Program-made: the position numbers and the translations under genes
Origin: Streptomyces sp. NBC_01460
GTDB lineage: Bacteria; Actinomycetota; Actinomycetes; Streptomycetales; Streptomycetaceae
Length of the DNA stretch: 64,000 bases
Direction: 5' to 3'
Assembly (NCBI RefSeq): GCF_036227405.1
Contig: NZ_CP109473.1
Span: 4,092,001 to 4,156,000, forward strand
Notes under the pieces: model-generated
Database searches by the model: none
Told to the model about the DNA's origin: nothing
The model's input: the letters and a program-made list of their open reading frames with translations, nothing else
Shown: positions 18,401-26,346 of the stretch, one piece after another
Numbering within the stretch: position 1 is the first letter of the stretch
Layout: the number at the start of each line of letters is the position of its first letter

Positions 18401-20363
18401 GCTGCGCGCCGGAGCGGGCCTGCTCCGCTTCCCGTCCTCGGTGCGGGCGGCGGCCCAGCTCTTCTGGGCGCACGGGGCCGACGACGCCCTGCGCGCCTCC
18501 TGGGCGCGTCAGGCCGGCTCGCTGGCGCGTGCGCGTGACACGTTCGGGCTCGCACCCGCCGTCGCCGTCCTCCAGAAGGAGTGGGCGGTGGCGATGGACG
18601 CGGAGGACACCGTCGCCGAGTACCTCTTCGAGGAGCTGGCCGGCGGGTCCGGTGCGTTCGTCACGAGCGCCGCAGCCGTGACGTTCCTCGACACGTTCCG
18701 CCGTGCGGTGGGCACATCGGCGTACGACGACGACCTGGCAGCACTCTCCGACGACCTCCCCGCCCGGCGCCGGCTGGTGGAGGGCTGGCTCTCCTCGTAC
18801 GCCGCCGCGAGCGGCTCGGACACCGACGCCGGGGACCTCGCGGAGGCGGTCGCCGTGGAGCTCTGCCCGGAGCTGGAGCGCTACGACTGCGACGCGCCGC
18901 TGACCGCGACCGTGGAGGGGCTCCTGGGTGACCACCCGCGCGTGGTGCGGGGGCGGCTTCCGGTCCGGCTGGACGAATTCCTCTCCCGTACCGCCGGCTT
19001 CCGCACCCACGCCGTGCCGGGTTTCCGCGCCTACCAGCGGCTGCGCACCGGTCTGGTCGCCGCCGAGCGCGCGCGGCTGCGGCTGGACGACCACCGGCCG
19101 CGTGCCATGCCGGCGTTCGTCCGCAGCCGGCTGCTGGACGAGGTGTACCTGCCGCTGATCGGCGACAGCCTGGCCAAGCAGCTGGGCACCGCCGACGCGG
19201 ACCGGCGCACCGACTCCCAGGGCCTGCTGCTGCTCGTGTCGCCGCCGGGCTACGGCAAGACGACGCTCATGGAGTACGTCGCGGAGCGGCTCGGGATGAT
19301 GCTGGTCAAGGTCAGCGGCCCGAACCTCGGTCACGACGTGACCTCGCTCGACCCGGCCCTGGCACCCGGCGCGACGGCCCGCAGGGAGGTCGAGAAGATC
19401 AACTTCGCCTTCGAGTCGGGCAACAACACCCTGCTCCACCTGGACGACATCCAGCACACCTCCCCCGAGCTGCTCCAGAAGTTCATCCCGCTCTGCGACG
19501 CCACCCGGCGCGTCGAGGGGGTGCGGGACGGGCAGCCGCGCAGCCACGACCTGCGGGGGAAGCGGTTCGCCGTGGTCATGGCGGGCAATCCGTACACCGA
19601 GTCCGGCGCACGCTTCCGCATCCCGGACATGCTCGCCAACCGGGCCGACGTCCGGAATCTGGGCGAGGTCCTGAGCGGGCGGGACGAGGTCTTCGCGCTG
19701 AGCTTCGTCGAGAACGCGCTGACCGCCAACCCGGTGCTGGCTCCGCTCGCCGGCCGGTCCCGGAGCGACCTCGACCTGCTCGTGCGCCTGGCATCCGGCA
19801 CGGACCCCTCGGCCCGCGCGGACCAGCTCGAACACCCCTACTCGCCGGCGGAACTGGAGCGGATCGTCTCCGTCCTGCGCCATCTGCTGACCGCCCGGGA
19901 CACCGTCCTCGCGGTGAACGCGGCGTACATCGCCTCGGCGGCACGGACCGACGCCACGCGCACCGAACCGCCGTTCCGCCTCCAGGGCTCGTACCGCGAC
20001 ATGAACAAGATCGTGGAGCGGATCGTGCCGGTCATGAACGACGCCGAGCTCGCCGCCGTCGTCACCGACCACTACACGGCCGAGGCCCAGACGCTCACCA
20101 CCGGCGCCGAGTCGAACCTGCTGAAACTGGCGGCCCTGCGGGGCACACTCACACCGGAACAGGCCGGCCGCTGGGCGTCGGTCACCTCCTCGTACGTGCG
20201 CACACAGGCCCTCGGCGGCCCGGACGACGGTCCCGCCGCCCGCGCGGTCGGGGCGCTGGGGCTGCTCGCCGACCGCATCGCCGCCGTCGAGACGGCCATC
20301 GAGCGCGCGGCCGGTCCGCGCCGTCTCCTCGCCGCACCCACGTCCCGGCGCAGGGAGATCTGA
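15495..20363 (+). CDS. giant AAA+ ATPase, DUF3686-type ('DNA repair ATPase')
   Basis: A 1,622-residue protein. The first ~1,150 residues hold the DUF3686-like region (repeated strand-rich segments around 60-400, then helical coiled-coil around 480-860). The AAA+ core lies at about 1230-1480: Walker A PPGYGKTT near 1250, Walker B LLHLDDIQHTS near 1315, and a sensor/loop segment MAGNPYTESGARFRIPDMLA near 1360, resembling MoxR-like ATPases. Database annotation of the family as DNA repair rests on weak similarity; beside flotillin and an ion-channel-like protein a membrane-remodelling or stress role is equally plausible. ATG 15495 follows AGGGAG. Confidence 0.75.
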   Translation: MDRDLTLTEADADAYEVLRRRLRDQADELVRRAEALNTRRTEEFGSAGLRLLATEQVRTEDASVARDLVAVGGRLLFGFERGPGARGDTGVGEVLALRGPGLEEADEGILDDEAFVREFVSLHRYYRDARLLRLRRVNGRLLAVFRTGETAEDIRVLRWALGPDGAPGGFLDARGDRDHVFPPSHDFDWIPAGRDAHVPGRHPHIAVLDTVFVDTLGGTLTVRTVDDTESPGGIHEEPVDEPLQSLADAAVEYAVAGPLILLRVRPYKEDAWRHLVFNTLLSDVRRLDAIGPSCHRLPEDQGIIFPGGFYLTTGTARTFDTAEELTDPVFEDAVRSPNGEDVLYVFRSRDGSRTLLLPYNVIRQEVATPLAGRGHALLDDGTLILLKGGEDGPGRVHPLQRWQTPYVSDIHAASRPAGTGPLARTGNADLVRGISDCLALAHGVRDMTPTGAVHRRLVEDCARAGDRYHWLADPELGSLAEPLEELRATARQILDELETVQELTGRASLALDEASASLTALVRRVRGEAPRSAAAWVGCLTELRQAHGHLSTLAGTRYADTDRIAVLEEETARDLESAAQRAVAFLAGKDAFTGYHQDLARITADAAGLETVAEASAVGDRLTEITDGLANVTDVVAGLDMGDATVRTSVLERIAEVMGGANRARATLDARRGELVSHEGRAGFAAEFALLGQAVTGALGSADSPEACDEQLARILLQLENLESRFAESDDFLARLGERRTEVYEAFSGRKQTLQDGRARRAERLAGSAVRVLETVSRRLAGLEDLDAVHTYFASDPMVAKVRRTADELRALGDPVRAGELDGRLKSARQEAGRALRDRSELYTDGGAVIRLGRHRFAVNTRPFDLTLVPSGEGVAFALTGTDYRAPVTAPEFEAARAHWDRTLPSESADVYRAEHLAARLLEEHGADALAGADLAPLVREAAAAAYDEGYQRGVHDEDALAVLTVLLRLRAGAGLLRFPSSVRAAAQLFWAHGADDALRASWARQAGSLARARDTFGLAPAVAVLQKEWAVAMDAEDTVAEYLFEELAGGSGAFVTSAAAVTFLDTFRRAVGTSAYDDDLAALSDDLPARRRLVEGWLSSYAAASGSDTDAGDLAEAVAVELCPELERYDCDAPLTATVEGLLGDHPRVVRGRLPVRLDEFLSRTAGFRTHAVPGFRAYQRLRTGLVAAERARLRLDDHRPRAMPAFVRSRLLDEVYLPLIGDSLAKQLGTADADRRTDSQGLLLLVSPPGYGKTTLMEYVAERLGMMLVKVSGPNLGHDVTSLDPALAPGATARREVEKINFAFESGNNTLLHLDDIQHTSPELLQKFIPLCDATRRVEGVRDGQPRSHDLRGKRFAVVMAGNPYTESGARFRIPDMLANRADVRNLGEVLSGRDEVFALSFVENALTANPVLAPLAGRSRSDLDLLVRLASGTDPSARADQLEHPYSPAELERIVSVLRHLLTARDTVLAVNAAYIASAARTDATRTEPPFRLQGSYRDMNKIVERIVPVMNDAELAAVVTDHYTAEAQTLTTGAESNLLKLAALRGTLTPEQAGRWASVTSSYVRTQALGGPDDGPAARAVGALGLLADRIAAVETAIERAAGPRRLLAAPTSRRREI

Positions 20364-20399
20364 CGCCCCCGGAAGATCCGCACGGAAGGAGCACCAGGC

Positions 20400-22406
20400 A
20401 TGCTGGGTGCCGTGTCCTCATTCCCTCAGCAGCCCCAACGTCCCCCGAACGTCGGCCACATGGTGGTCTGCGGCGACGACACCCTCGCCCGCCGGCTCGC
20501 CGTGGAGCTGCGCTACGTGTACGGGGAGCGGGTCACGCTGCTCGTCCCGCCGGGCCGTGACACCGGCCGCCCGGAGCTTCCGCTGACCCAACGTGCCCGT
20601 GCGGGAGCCCTGTTCGGGCGGATGTCCGCCGCGATGAACCGCAACGGGGTGGCCGGCGGGAACGGGGACACGAACGCCGGGGTCGAGGCCGTCCGCATCA
20701 TGGAGGCGCACGAGCCCACCGACGACGTGCTGGAGGAGGCCGGCGTCGACCGCGCCGCCGCCCTCGCCCTCGTCTACGACGACGACGAGCTCAACATACG
20801 CGCCGCCCTGACGGCCCGGCGGCTCAATCCGCGCCTGCGCCTCGTCATCAGGCTCTACAACCGCAAGCTCGGCCAGCATCTGGAGACCCTGCTCGACCAG
20901 GCCGCCGCCGTCTCCATGCCCGGACTCGACCCGGCGGCGCTGGACTCCTCCACCACCGTCCTGTCCGACGCCGACACCGCCGCACCCGCCCTGGCCGCCA
21001 CCGCGCTGACCGGCAGCAGCAAGGTCATCCAGGCCGAGGGCCTGCTCCTGCGCGCCGTCGAACGCACCCCGCCCCGGCCGGGCGAGCTCGCCGACCCCGG
21101 ACTGTGCACCCTGGCCCTGCTCTCGGCCACCAGCCAGGACCCGGCCGGCGCCGAGGGCTCCGACAGCAGCGGCGAGGAGGGCCCCCAGCTGCTGCCCGAC
21201 CAGGCGACGGTGAACGCCGCGACGGGCCGGGGCACGGTCGTCCTGGAGGCCATCAGCCAGGCCGGGCCCGACCGGGCGCCCACCCGCATGGGCGGCAGGG
21301 GCGCACCGCTCGGCCAGGTCTTCTCGCGGAGGCTGCGCTGGTCGGCGCTGGGCGTCGCGGCGGCCGTGGTCGCCCTGGCCGTCGCCTCGGTGATCACCAC
21401 CGGGGACAGCCCGCTGCACGCCGCCTATCTGACCCTGCTCGACCTGCTGGCCATGGGCGACCCCGCAGTGGAGGACAAGGACTCCTCGTCCCGCCAGGTC
21501 ATCCAGCTGCTCTCCGGCATGGCCGGACTCCTCCTGCTGCCCCTGCTGGTCGCCGCCGTCCTGGAGGCGTTCGGCTCCCTGCGCACCGCGTCCTCGCTGC
21601 GCCGCCCGCCGCGCGGCCTGTCCGGCCACGTGGTCCTGCTGGGACTCGGCAAGATCGGCACCAGGGTCCTGGTGCGCCTCCGTGAGCTGGACATCCCCGT
21701 GGTGGTCGTCGAGGAGGACCCGGAGGCGCGCGGTATCCCGCTGGCCCGCAGCCTGCACGTCCCGACCGTCCTGGGCGACGTCACCCAGGAGGGCGTCCTG
21801 GAGGCCGCCAAGATCCGCCGGGCCCACGCGCTGCTCGCCCTGACCAGCGTCGACACGACCAACCTCGAAGCCGCGCTGTACGCCCGCTCGGTGAAGCCGG
21901 ACCTCCGGGTGGCACTGCGCCTGTACGACGACGAGTTCGCCACCGCCGTCTACCGCACCCTGCGCACGGCCCACCCCCAGGCCCTGACCCGCTCCCGCTC
22001 GGTGTCCCACCTGGCCGCCCCGGCGTTCGCGGTCGCCATGATGGGCCGGCAGATCCTGGGGGCCGTCCCGGTCGAACGCAAGGTGATGCTCTTCGCGGCC
22101 CTGGAGGTGGCGGGCCACCCCCAGCTGGAGGGCCGGACCGTCGAGCAGGCGTTCCGGGCGGGCGCCTGGCGGGTCCTGGCCCTGGACGCCACCCCGCCGG
22201 CCGACCGCCGCCCGGACCTCGCCGCCGTACCGCCGTACGACCCGCTCGACCCGACGTCGGCCGGGGCCCCGGACCGGCCCTCCGGCCTGGTGTGGGACCT
22301 GCACCCGGGCTATGTGCTGCGGCCCGAGGACCGGGTGGTGATCGCCGCGACCCGGCGCGGACTGGCCGAACTGCTGCGCGGGCAGCGGGCGATGACCCGG
22401 CGCTGA
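20400..22406 (+). CDS. NAD-binding (RCK/TrkA-N) membrane protein with domain order RCK - 2TM - RCK
   Basis: A 668-residue protein. A first Rossmann-like RCK domain lies at about 19-170 (HMVVCGDDTLARRL). After a linker, two membrane helices (about 313-333 and 366-392) flank a re-entrant-like loop near 340-355 where a K+ channel would have TVGYGD; here it reads LLAMGDP. The second RCK domain starts at about 408 with GLGKIG (415-420). It resembles CASTOR/POLLUX-like or Kch-like ion channels but with a degenerate filter, so ion selectivity is uncertain. GGAAGGAG lies eight bases before ATG. Last gene of the cluster. Confidence 0.75.
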   Translation: MLGAVSSFPQQPQRPPNVGHMVVCGDDTLARRLAVELRYVYGERVTLLVPPGRDTGRPELPLTQRARAGALFGRMSAAMNRNGVAGGNGDTNAGVEAVRIMEAHEPTDDVLEEAGVDRAAALALVYDDDELNIRAALTARRLNPRLRLVIRLYNRKLGQHLETLLDQAAAVSMPGLDPAALDSSTTVLSDADTAAPALAATALTGSSKVIQAEGLLLRAVERTPPRPGELADPGLCTLALLSATSQDPAGAEGSDSSGEEGPQLLPDQATVNAATGRGTVVLEAISQAGPDRAPTRMGGRGAPLGQVFSRRLRWSALGVAAAVVALAVASVITTGDSPLHAAYLTLLDLLAMGDPAVEDKDSSSRQVIQLLSGMAGLLLLPLLVAAVLEAFGSLRTASSLRRPPRGLSGHVVLLGLGKIGTRVLVRLRELDIPVVVVEEDPEARGIPLARSLHVPTVLGDVTQEGVLEAAKIRRAHALLALTSVDTTNLEAALYARSVKPDLRVALRLYDDEFATAVYRTLRTAHPQALTRSRSVSHLAAPAFAVAMMGRQILGAVPVERKVMLFAALEVAGHPQLEGRTVEQAFRAGAWRVLALDATPPADRRPDLAAVPPYDPLDPTSAGAPDRPSGLVWDLHPGYVLRPEDRVVIAATRRGLAELLRGQRAMTRR

Positions 22407-22451
22407 GCGGCGGCGCCTGGCCGCCGCCCCGGGCCCGGCCGGTGGCCCCGG

Positions 22452-23510
22452 CTAGCGGAGCGTTCCCATCGCCTCCCGCACCTCCTGGAGGGTCGCCTCG
22501 GCCACGGCGTTCGCCCGCTCGTTCCCGGCGCGCAGCACCTCCCGCACGTAGCCCATGTCCTGGGCGTACTCCGCCCGCCGGGCGCGGATCGGCGCCATGC
22601 GGGCGTTGACGGCCTCCGTCACGGTCCGCTTGAGACCGGCCGCGCCGCTGTCCCCGATCTCGTCGGCGAGCTCGTGCGGATCGCGGTCGAGGCAGAGCGC
22701 GGCGAGCAGGACCAGGCTCGACACCCCGGGCCGCAGCTCGGGGTCGTAGGTGATGCGGCGGTCGCCGTCGGTGGTCGCGCCCTTGATCAGCCGGGCGGTC
22801 TCGTCCGCACCGGCGCCCAGGGCGATGGAGTTGTTCCGGCTCTTGCTCATCTTGGTGGCGTCGGTGCCGAGCAGCAGGGGCGCGGCGGAGAGCAGTGCGT
22901 CGGGTTCGGGGAAGACGGGCCCGTACCGCTCGTTGAAGCGCCGGGCGACGGTGCGGGTGATCTCCAGGTGCGGCAGCTGGTCCTGCCCCACGGGCACGAG
23001 GTTGCCCTTGCAGAACAGGATGTCGGCGGCCTGGTGCACCGGGTAGGTGTACATGAGACCGCTGACGGAGGACTGCCGGGAGTGCGCGATCTCGTCCTTC
23101 ACGGTGGGGTTGCGTCCGAGCTCCGCGACGGAGACCAGCGAGAGGAACGGCAGCATCAGCTGGTTGAGGGCCGGGACGGCACTGTGGTTGAACACGGTGC
23201 TGCGGGCGGGGTCGATCCCGATGGCGAGGTAGTCCAGGAGCAGCCCCTCCACGTGCTCGGTGAGCCGCTCGGCGACGTCCCGGTCGGTGAGGACCTGGTA
23301 GTCGGCGACGAGGACGAAGACGTCCACGCCGAGGTCCTGGAGCCGTACCCGGTTGTGGAGGGTGCCGAAGTAGTGCCCGAGGTGCAGGGCCCCGGTGGGC
23401 CGGTCGCCGGTGAGGACACGGAAGCGGCCGGGGTCCTCGGCGAGCTGCCGCTCCAGTTCGGCGCTGCGGCGCGCGGCGGGAGTGACGGGCAGGTCGGTGG
23501 TCGTGGTCAC
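22452..23510 (-). CDS. trpS: tryptophanyl-tRNA synthetase (attenuator-controlled)
   Basis: A 352-residue class I synthetase that charges tRNA-Trp. The HIGH-type signature is TGDRPTGALHLGH (34-46), and KMSKS is at 220-224. The length is typical. Start GTG 23510 has GGAGAG upstream. A leader peptide with tandem Trp codons and an attenuator precede it, the arrangement known for the auxiliary, indolmycin-resistant TrpRS of Streptomyces coelicolor. By that analogy this is the inducible, resistant-type enzyme; resistance itself is not shown by the sequence. Confidence 0.92.
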   Translation of the reverse strand: MTTTTDLPVTPAARRSAELERQLAEDPGRFRVLTGDRPTGALHLGHYFGTLHNRVRLQDLGVDVFVLVADYQVLTDRDVAERLTEHVEGLLLDYLAIGIDPARSTVFNHSAVPALNQLMLPFLSLVSVAELGRNPTVKDEIAHSRQSSVSGLMYTYPVHQAADILFCKGNLVPVGQDQLPHLEITRTVARRFNERYGPVFPEPDALLSAAPLLLGTDATKMSKSRNNSIALGAGADETARLIKGATTDGDRRITYDPELRPGVSSLVLLAALCLDRDPHELADEIGDSGAAGLKRTVTEAVNARMAPIRARRAEYAQDMGYVREVLRAGNERANAVAEATLQEVREAMGTLR

Positions 23511-23576
23511 GGGGCTCTCCTCGCTGGTGGTGTACGCGTGGAGGACGGCCCGCCGTGGGGCACCGGGGCAACAGGA

Positions 23577-23603
23577 AGGGCCGTCCGACGATCGAACGGC
23601 CCT
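23577..23603 (-). terminator. intrinsic terminator of the trp attenuator
   Basis: On the minus strand an 8-bp stem AGGGCCGT/ACGGCCCT closes an imperfect inner stem, and is followed by TCCTGTT. It lies between the leader peptide and trpS and would form when ribosomes do not stall at the leader Trp codons. Confidence 0.7.
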
Positions 23604-23647
23604 GGTTCCGCGCAGGTGGGGTGGCCGCTCCTAGGAGGAGCGCCACC
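23577..23647 (-). promoter_or_regulatory. Trp-responsive ribosome-mediated attenuator of trpS
   Basis: Three mutually exclusive pairings are visible on the minus strand. The 1:2 stem is GGTGGC-GCTCC with GGAGC-G-GCCACC (23620-23647), with the leader Trp codons in its first arm. The alternative 2:3 stem GAGCGGCC with GGCCGTTC would block the terminator. The 3:4 stem is the terminator at 23577-23603. Stalling at Trp codons should favour 2:3 and read-through into trpS. Confidence 0.75.
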
Positions 23648-23672
23648 AGGCACGGCACGGTACGGAGGTCAT
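23631..23672 (-). CDS. trpS leader peptide MTSVPCRAWWRSS
   Basis: A 13-codon ORF with adjacent Trp codons 9 and 10 (TGG TGG), ending in TAG inside the loop of the attenuator 1:2 stem. The start ATG lies six bases after a TAGACT hexamer on the minus strand, so the mRNA is probably leaderless. The position and Trp codons give it an obvious sensing role; too short for routine gene callers. Confidence 0.78.
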   Translation of the reverse strand: MTSVPCRAWWRSS

Positions 23673-23678
23673 GCGGTG

Positions 23679-23684
23679 AGTCTA
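23679..23684 (-). promoter_or_regulatory. -10 hexamer TAGACT of the trpS leader transcript
   Basis: TAGACT on the minus strand ends six bases before the leader ATG, the usual distance from -10 box to transcription start. No convincing -35 box is seen. Confidence 0.6.
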
Positions 23685-23774
23685 GCGCGCACCGGCCCCC
23701 GGGGACCGGGAACGACGGCTCGGACCGGTGCGCCGGAGCAGTGCGCGCAGGGGCAAGGACCGGTCACGCATCCG

Positions 23775-23903
23775 CTACCGGTCGGCGTGGCCGCCCACGT
23801 AGAACAGGAGCATGACGAAGCCGGCGAAGAGGTGCGTCGCGAAGACGTAGACGAAGACGCGCAGCAGGACGCCGCGCTCCTTCCACCGTTCGCTCTCGCT
23901 CAT
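23775..23903 (-). CDS. DUF6126 family small membrane protein
   Basis: A 42-residue protein with the family wording SERWKERGVLLRVFVYVFAT, a single hydrophobic helix (about residues 12-37) and a short charged tail ending HADR. GGGAG lies six to seven bases before ATG 23903. DUF6126 proteins are widespread in Streptomyces and have no known function. It is upstream of, and co-directional with, the trpS leader, 102 bp away. Confidence 0.8.
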   Translation of the reverse strand: MSESERWKERGVLLRVFVYVFATHLFAGFVMLLFYVGGHADR

Positions 23904-24027
23904 CGGCCACTCCCTCGTCCGGCGGCCCGACGGGCGCCCTCCTCAGGGTACGCAGCCCTGCCGGGCGCCGGTCCGGAGCGGGCGGAATAGGGAAGGGGGG
24001 TGCTCCGTTGTAGGGTGTGTTCACATA

Positions 24028-24045
24028 GTTCAACGTTCAACCAAA
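24028..24045 (+). promoter_or_regulatory. direct-repeat operator GTTCAAC-GTTCAAC upstream of the LLM monooxygenase
   Basis: GTTCAACGTTCAACCAAA lies just upstream of the ribosome-binding site. The same 18-bp element, 16 of 18 identical, lies upstream of the pirin gene (45457-45474, opposite strand). In both, a TTGYAGGRTG sequence precedes it and may be the -10 region (TAGGGT here). Probably a repressor site. Confidence 0.6.
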
Positions 24046-24063
24046 ACTTTGGAGGCGGGCACC

Positions 24064-25164
24064 ATGCAGTTCGGGATCTTCACCGTCGGGGACGTCACCA
24101 CCGACCCCACGACCGGGACGACACCGAGCGAGAACGAGCGGATCAAGGCGACCCTCGCGATCGCGCTCAAGGCCGAGGAAGTGGGCCTGGACGTCTTCGC
24201 GACCGGCGAGCACCACAACCCGCCGTTCGTCCCGTCCTCCCCGACGACCACGCTCGGCTACGTCGCCGCCCGCACCGAGAACCTGATCCTCTCCACCTCC
24301 ACCACGCTGATCACCACCAACGACCCGGTGAAGATCGCCGAGGACTACGCCACGCTCCAGCACCTGGCCGACGGCCGCGTCGACCTGATGATGGGCCGCG
24401 GGAACACCGGGCCGGTCTACCCGTGGTTCGGCAAGGACATCCGTCAGGGCATCCCGCTCGCGATCGAGAACTACGCGCTGCTGCACAAGCTGTGGCGTGA
24501 GGACGTCGTCGACTGGGAGGGGAAGTTCCGCACCCCGCTGCAGTCCTTCACCGCGACCCCGCGCCCGCTGGACGGCGTCCCGCCGTTCGTCTGGCACGGC
24601 TCCATCCGCTCCCCGGAGATCGCCGAGCAGGCGGCCTACTACGGCGACGGGTTCTTCCACAACAACATCTTCTGGCCCATGGAGCACACGAAGAAGATGG
24701 TCGACCTCTACCGGCGCCGCTACGCCCACTACGGCCACGGCACCGCCGAGCAGGCCATCGTGGGCCTCGGCGGCCAGGTGTTCATGCGGAAGAACTCGCA
24801 GGACGCGGTACGGGAGTTCCGCCCGTACTTCGACAACGCGCCGGTCTACGGGCACGGACCCTCCCTGGAGGACTTCACCCAGCAGACCCCGCTGACCGTC
24901 GGCTCCCCGCAGGAGGTCATCGAGCGGACCCTCTCCTTCCGCGACGAGGTCGGCGACTACCAGCGCCAGCTGTTCCTGATGGACCACGCGGGCCTGCCGC
25001 TCAAGACGGTCCTGGAGCAGCTCGACATCCTGGGCGAAGAGGTCGTGCCCGTCCTGCGCAAGGAGTTCGCCCGTCTGCGCCCGGCCGGAGTGCCGGACGC
25101 CCCCGTCCACCCCGCGGTCGCCGCCGCCCGAGCGGCCGCCGCCGCGGACCCGAAGGAGCTCTGA
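24064..25164 (+). CDS. LLM-class flavin-dependent monooxygenase (CE1758 family)
   Basis: A 366-residue luciferase-like TIM-barrel enzyme. MQFGIFTVGDVTTDPTTG at the N-terminus, GEHHNPPFVPSSP (His pair near 50), GRGNTGPVYPWFG and WHGSIRSPEIAEQAAYYGDG are typical of the CE1758 subfamily. It uses reduced FMN, supplied by the reductase encoded 5 bp downstream; the two families are a conserved duo. The natural substrate is unknown. ATG 24064 has GGAGG upstream; the in-frame ATG at 24049 lies before that site. Confidence 0.88.
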   Translation: MQFGIFTVGDVTTDPTTGTTPSENERIKATLAIALKAEEVGLDVFATGEHHNPPFVPSSPTTTLGYVAARTENLILSTSTTLITTNDPVKIAEDYATLQHLADGRVDLMMGRGNTGPVYPWFGKDIRQGIPLAIENYALLHKLWREDVVDWEGKFRTPLQSFTATPRPLDGVPPFVWHGSIRSPEIAEQAAYYGDGFFHNNIFWPMEHTKKMVDLYRRRYAHYGHGTAEQAIVGLGGQVFMRKNSQDAVREFRPYFDNAPVYGHGPSLEDFTQQTPLTVGSPQEVIERTLSFRDEVGDYQRQLFLMDHAGLPLKTVLEQLDILGEEVVPVLRKEFARLRPAGVPDAPVHPAVAAARAAAAADPKEL

Positions 25165-25169
25165 CCACC

Positions 25170-25829
25170 GTGCGGACCACCGCCCCCCTGAAGATCGTCG
25201 CCGTCGCGGCCGGGCTCAGCAGCCCCTCGTCCACCCGGCTGCTGGCCGACCGTCTCGCCGAGGCCGCCCGCGAGCGGCTCACGGCCGACCAGGACCGCCG
25301 GGTCGAGGTCCAGGTCGTCGAGCTGCGCGATCTCGCCGTCGACATCGCCAACCACCTGGTCACCGGCTTCCCGCCGGCCGGTCTGAAGAAGGCCTTGGAC
25401 GCGGTGACGGGGGCGGACGGCCTGATCGCCGTGACGCCCGTGTTCACCGCCTCGTACAGCGGGCTGTTCAAGTCCTTCTTCGACCTGGTCGACAACACCG
25501 CGCTGACCGGCAAGCCCGTCGTCATCGCGGCGACCGGCGGGACCCCCCGGCACTCGCTGGTCCTGGAGCACGCGATGCGCCCGCTCTTCGCCTACCTGCG
25601 GGCGGTCGTCCTCCCGACCTCCGTGTACGCGGCGTCGGAGGACTGGGGCTCGCACGGCGACGAGTACACCGAGGGACTGCCCGCCCGGATCCGGCGCGCG
25701 GGAGGCGAGCTCGCCTCCGCCGTCACGGGACGGACCGTCTCCGGCGCCTCGCGGGCCCTCACGCTCGACGACGGCGAGGACGCGGTCGTCCCGTTCGCCC
25801 AGCAGCTGGCGGATCTGCGGATCAGCTGA
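25170..25829 (+). CDS. NAD(P)H-dependent FMN reductase (CE1759 family)
   Basis: A 219-residue flavodoxin-fold reductase. The FMN phosphate loop is AAGLSSPSSTRLLADRL. TPVFTASYSGLFKSFFDLVD and ATGGTPRHSLVLEHAMRPLF are family motifs. It delivers FMNH2 to the adjacent monooxygenase. GTG 25170 starts 5 bp after the upstream stop, with GAAGGAG inside the preceding gene, indicating translational coupling. Confidence 0.88.
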   Translation: MRTTAPLKIVAVAAGLSSPSSTRLLADRLAEAARERLTADQDRRVEVQVVELRDLAVDIANHLVTGFPPAGLKKALDAVTGADGLIAVTPVFTASYSGLFKSFFDLVDNTALTGKPVVIAATGGTPRHSLVLEHAMRPLFAYLRAVVLPTSVYAASEDWGSHGDEYTEGLPARIRRAGGELASAVTGRTVSGASRALTLDDGEDAVVPFAQQLADLRIS

Positions 25830-25923
25830 CCGCACCGTCGGGGGTCGACCCGGCCCCCGATGTCCGTCTTGATTACAGTTACTCCCTGTATGCCGTACAT
25901 GTTCCTACGCACTGGAGGCAGAC

Positions 25924-26346
25924 ATGGGCAGGATCGTCGTGGGCGTCGACGGATCGGACGCCTCGATCAAGGCGCTGCGCTGGGCCGTACGCCAGGCCGA
26001 GCTGACCGGCGACACCGTCGAGGCGGTCAACAGCTGGGAGTACCCCGCGACCGGCTGGGCGTCCATGATGCCGGGGATGCCGGAGGACTTCGACCCGCAG
26101 GCGGTGGCGACCGTGGCCCTCAACGAGGCACTGGAGGAGGCCCTCGGCGGGGAGGGAGCGGCGGCGGTCGAGAAGATCGTCGTGATCGGCAACCCCGCCC
26201 AGACCCTGCTGGAACGCTCCCGGGGCGCGAACCTGCTGGTCGTCGGCGCCCGCGGCTACAGCGGCTTCAAGGCGACACTGCTCGGCTCGGTCAGCCTCCA
26301 CGTCGCCCAGCACGCCACCTGCCCGGTCACCGTCGTCCGCGACTGA
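25924..26346 (+). CDS. universal stress protein, UspA family
   Basis: A 140-residue single Usp domain. IVVGVDGSDAS at the N-terminus and GARGYSGFKATLLGSVS near residue 110 give the G-2X-G-9X-G(S/T) ATP-binding signature, so it should bind ATP. TGGAGGCAG precedes ATG 25924. The 94-bp region upstream contains a relatively AT-rich stretch (TTGATTACAGTTACT) that may be its promoter. Confidence 0.9.
   Translation: MGRIVVGVDGSDASIKALRWAVRQAELTGDTVEAVNSWEYPATGWASMMPGMPEDFDPQAVATVALNEALEEALGGEGAAAVEKIVVIGNPAQTLLERSRGANLLVVGARGYSGFKATLLGSVSLHVAQHATCPVTVVRD

Noticed and set aside
22452..23510. Treating the trpS gene as definitely indolmycin-resistant
   Set aside because: The attenuator supports the regulatory class, but resistance residues cannot be judged without alignment; stated only as an inference.
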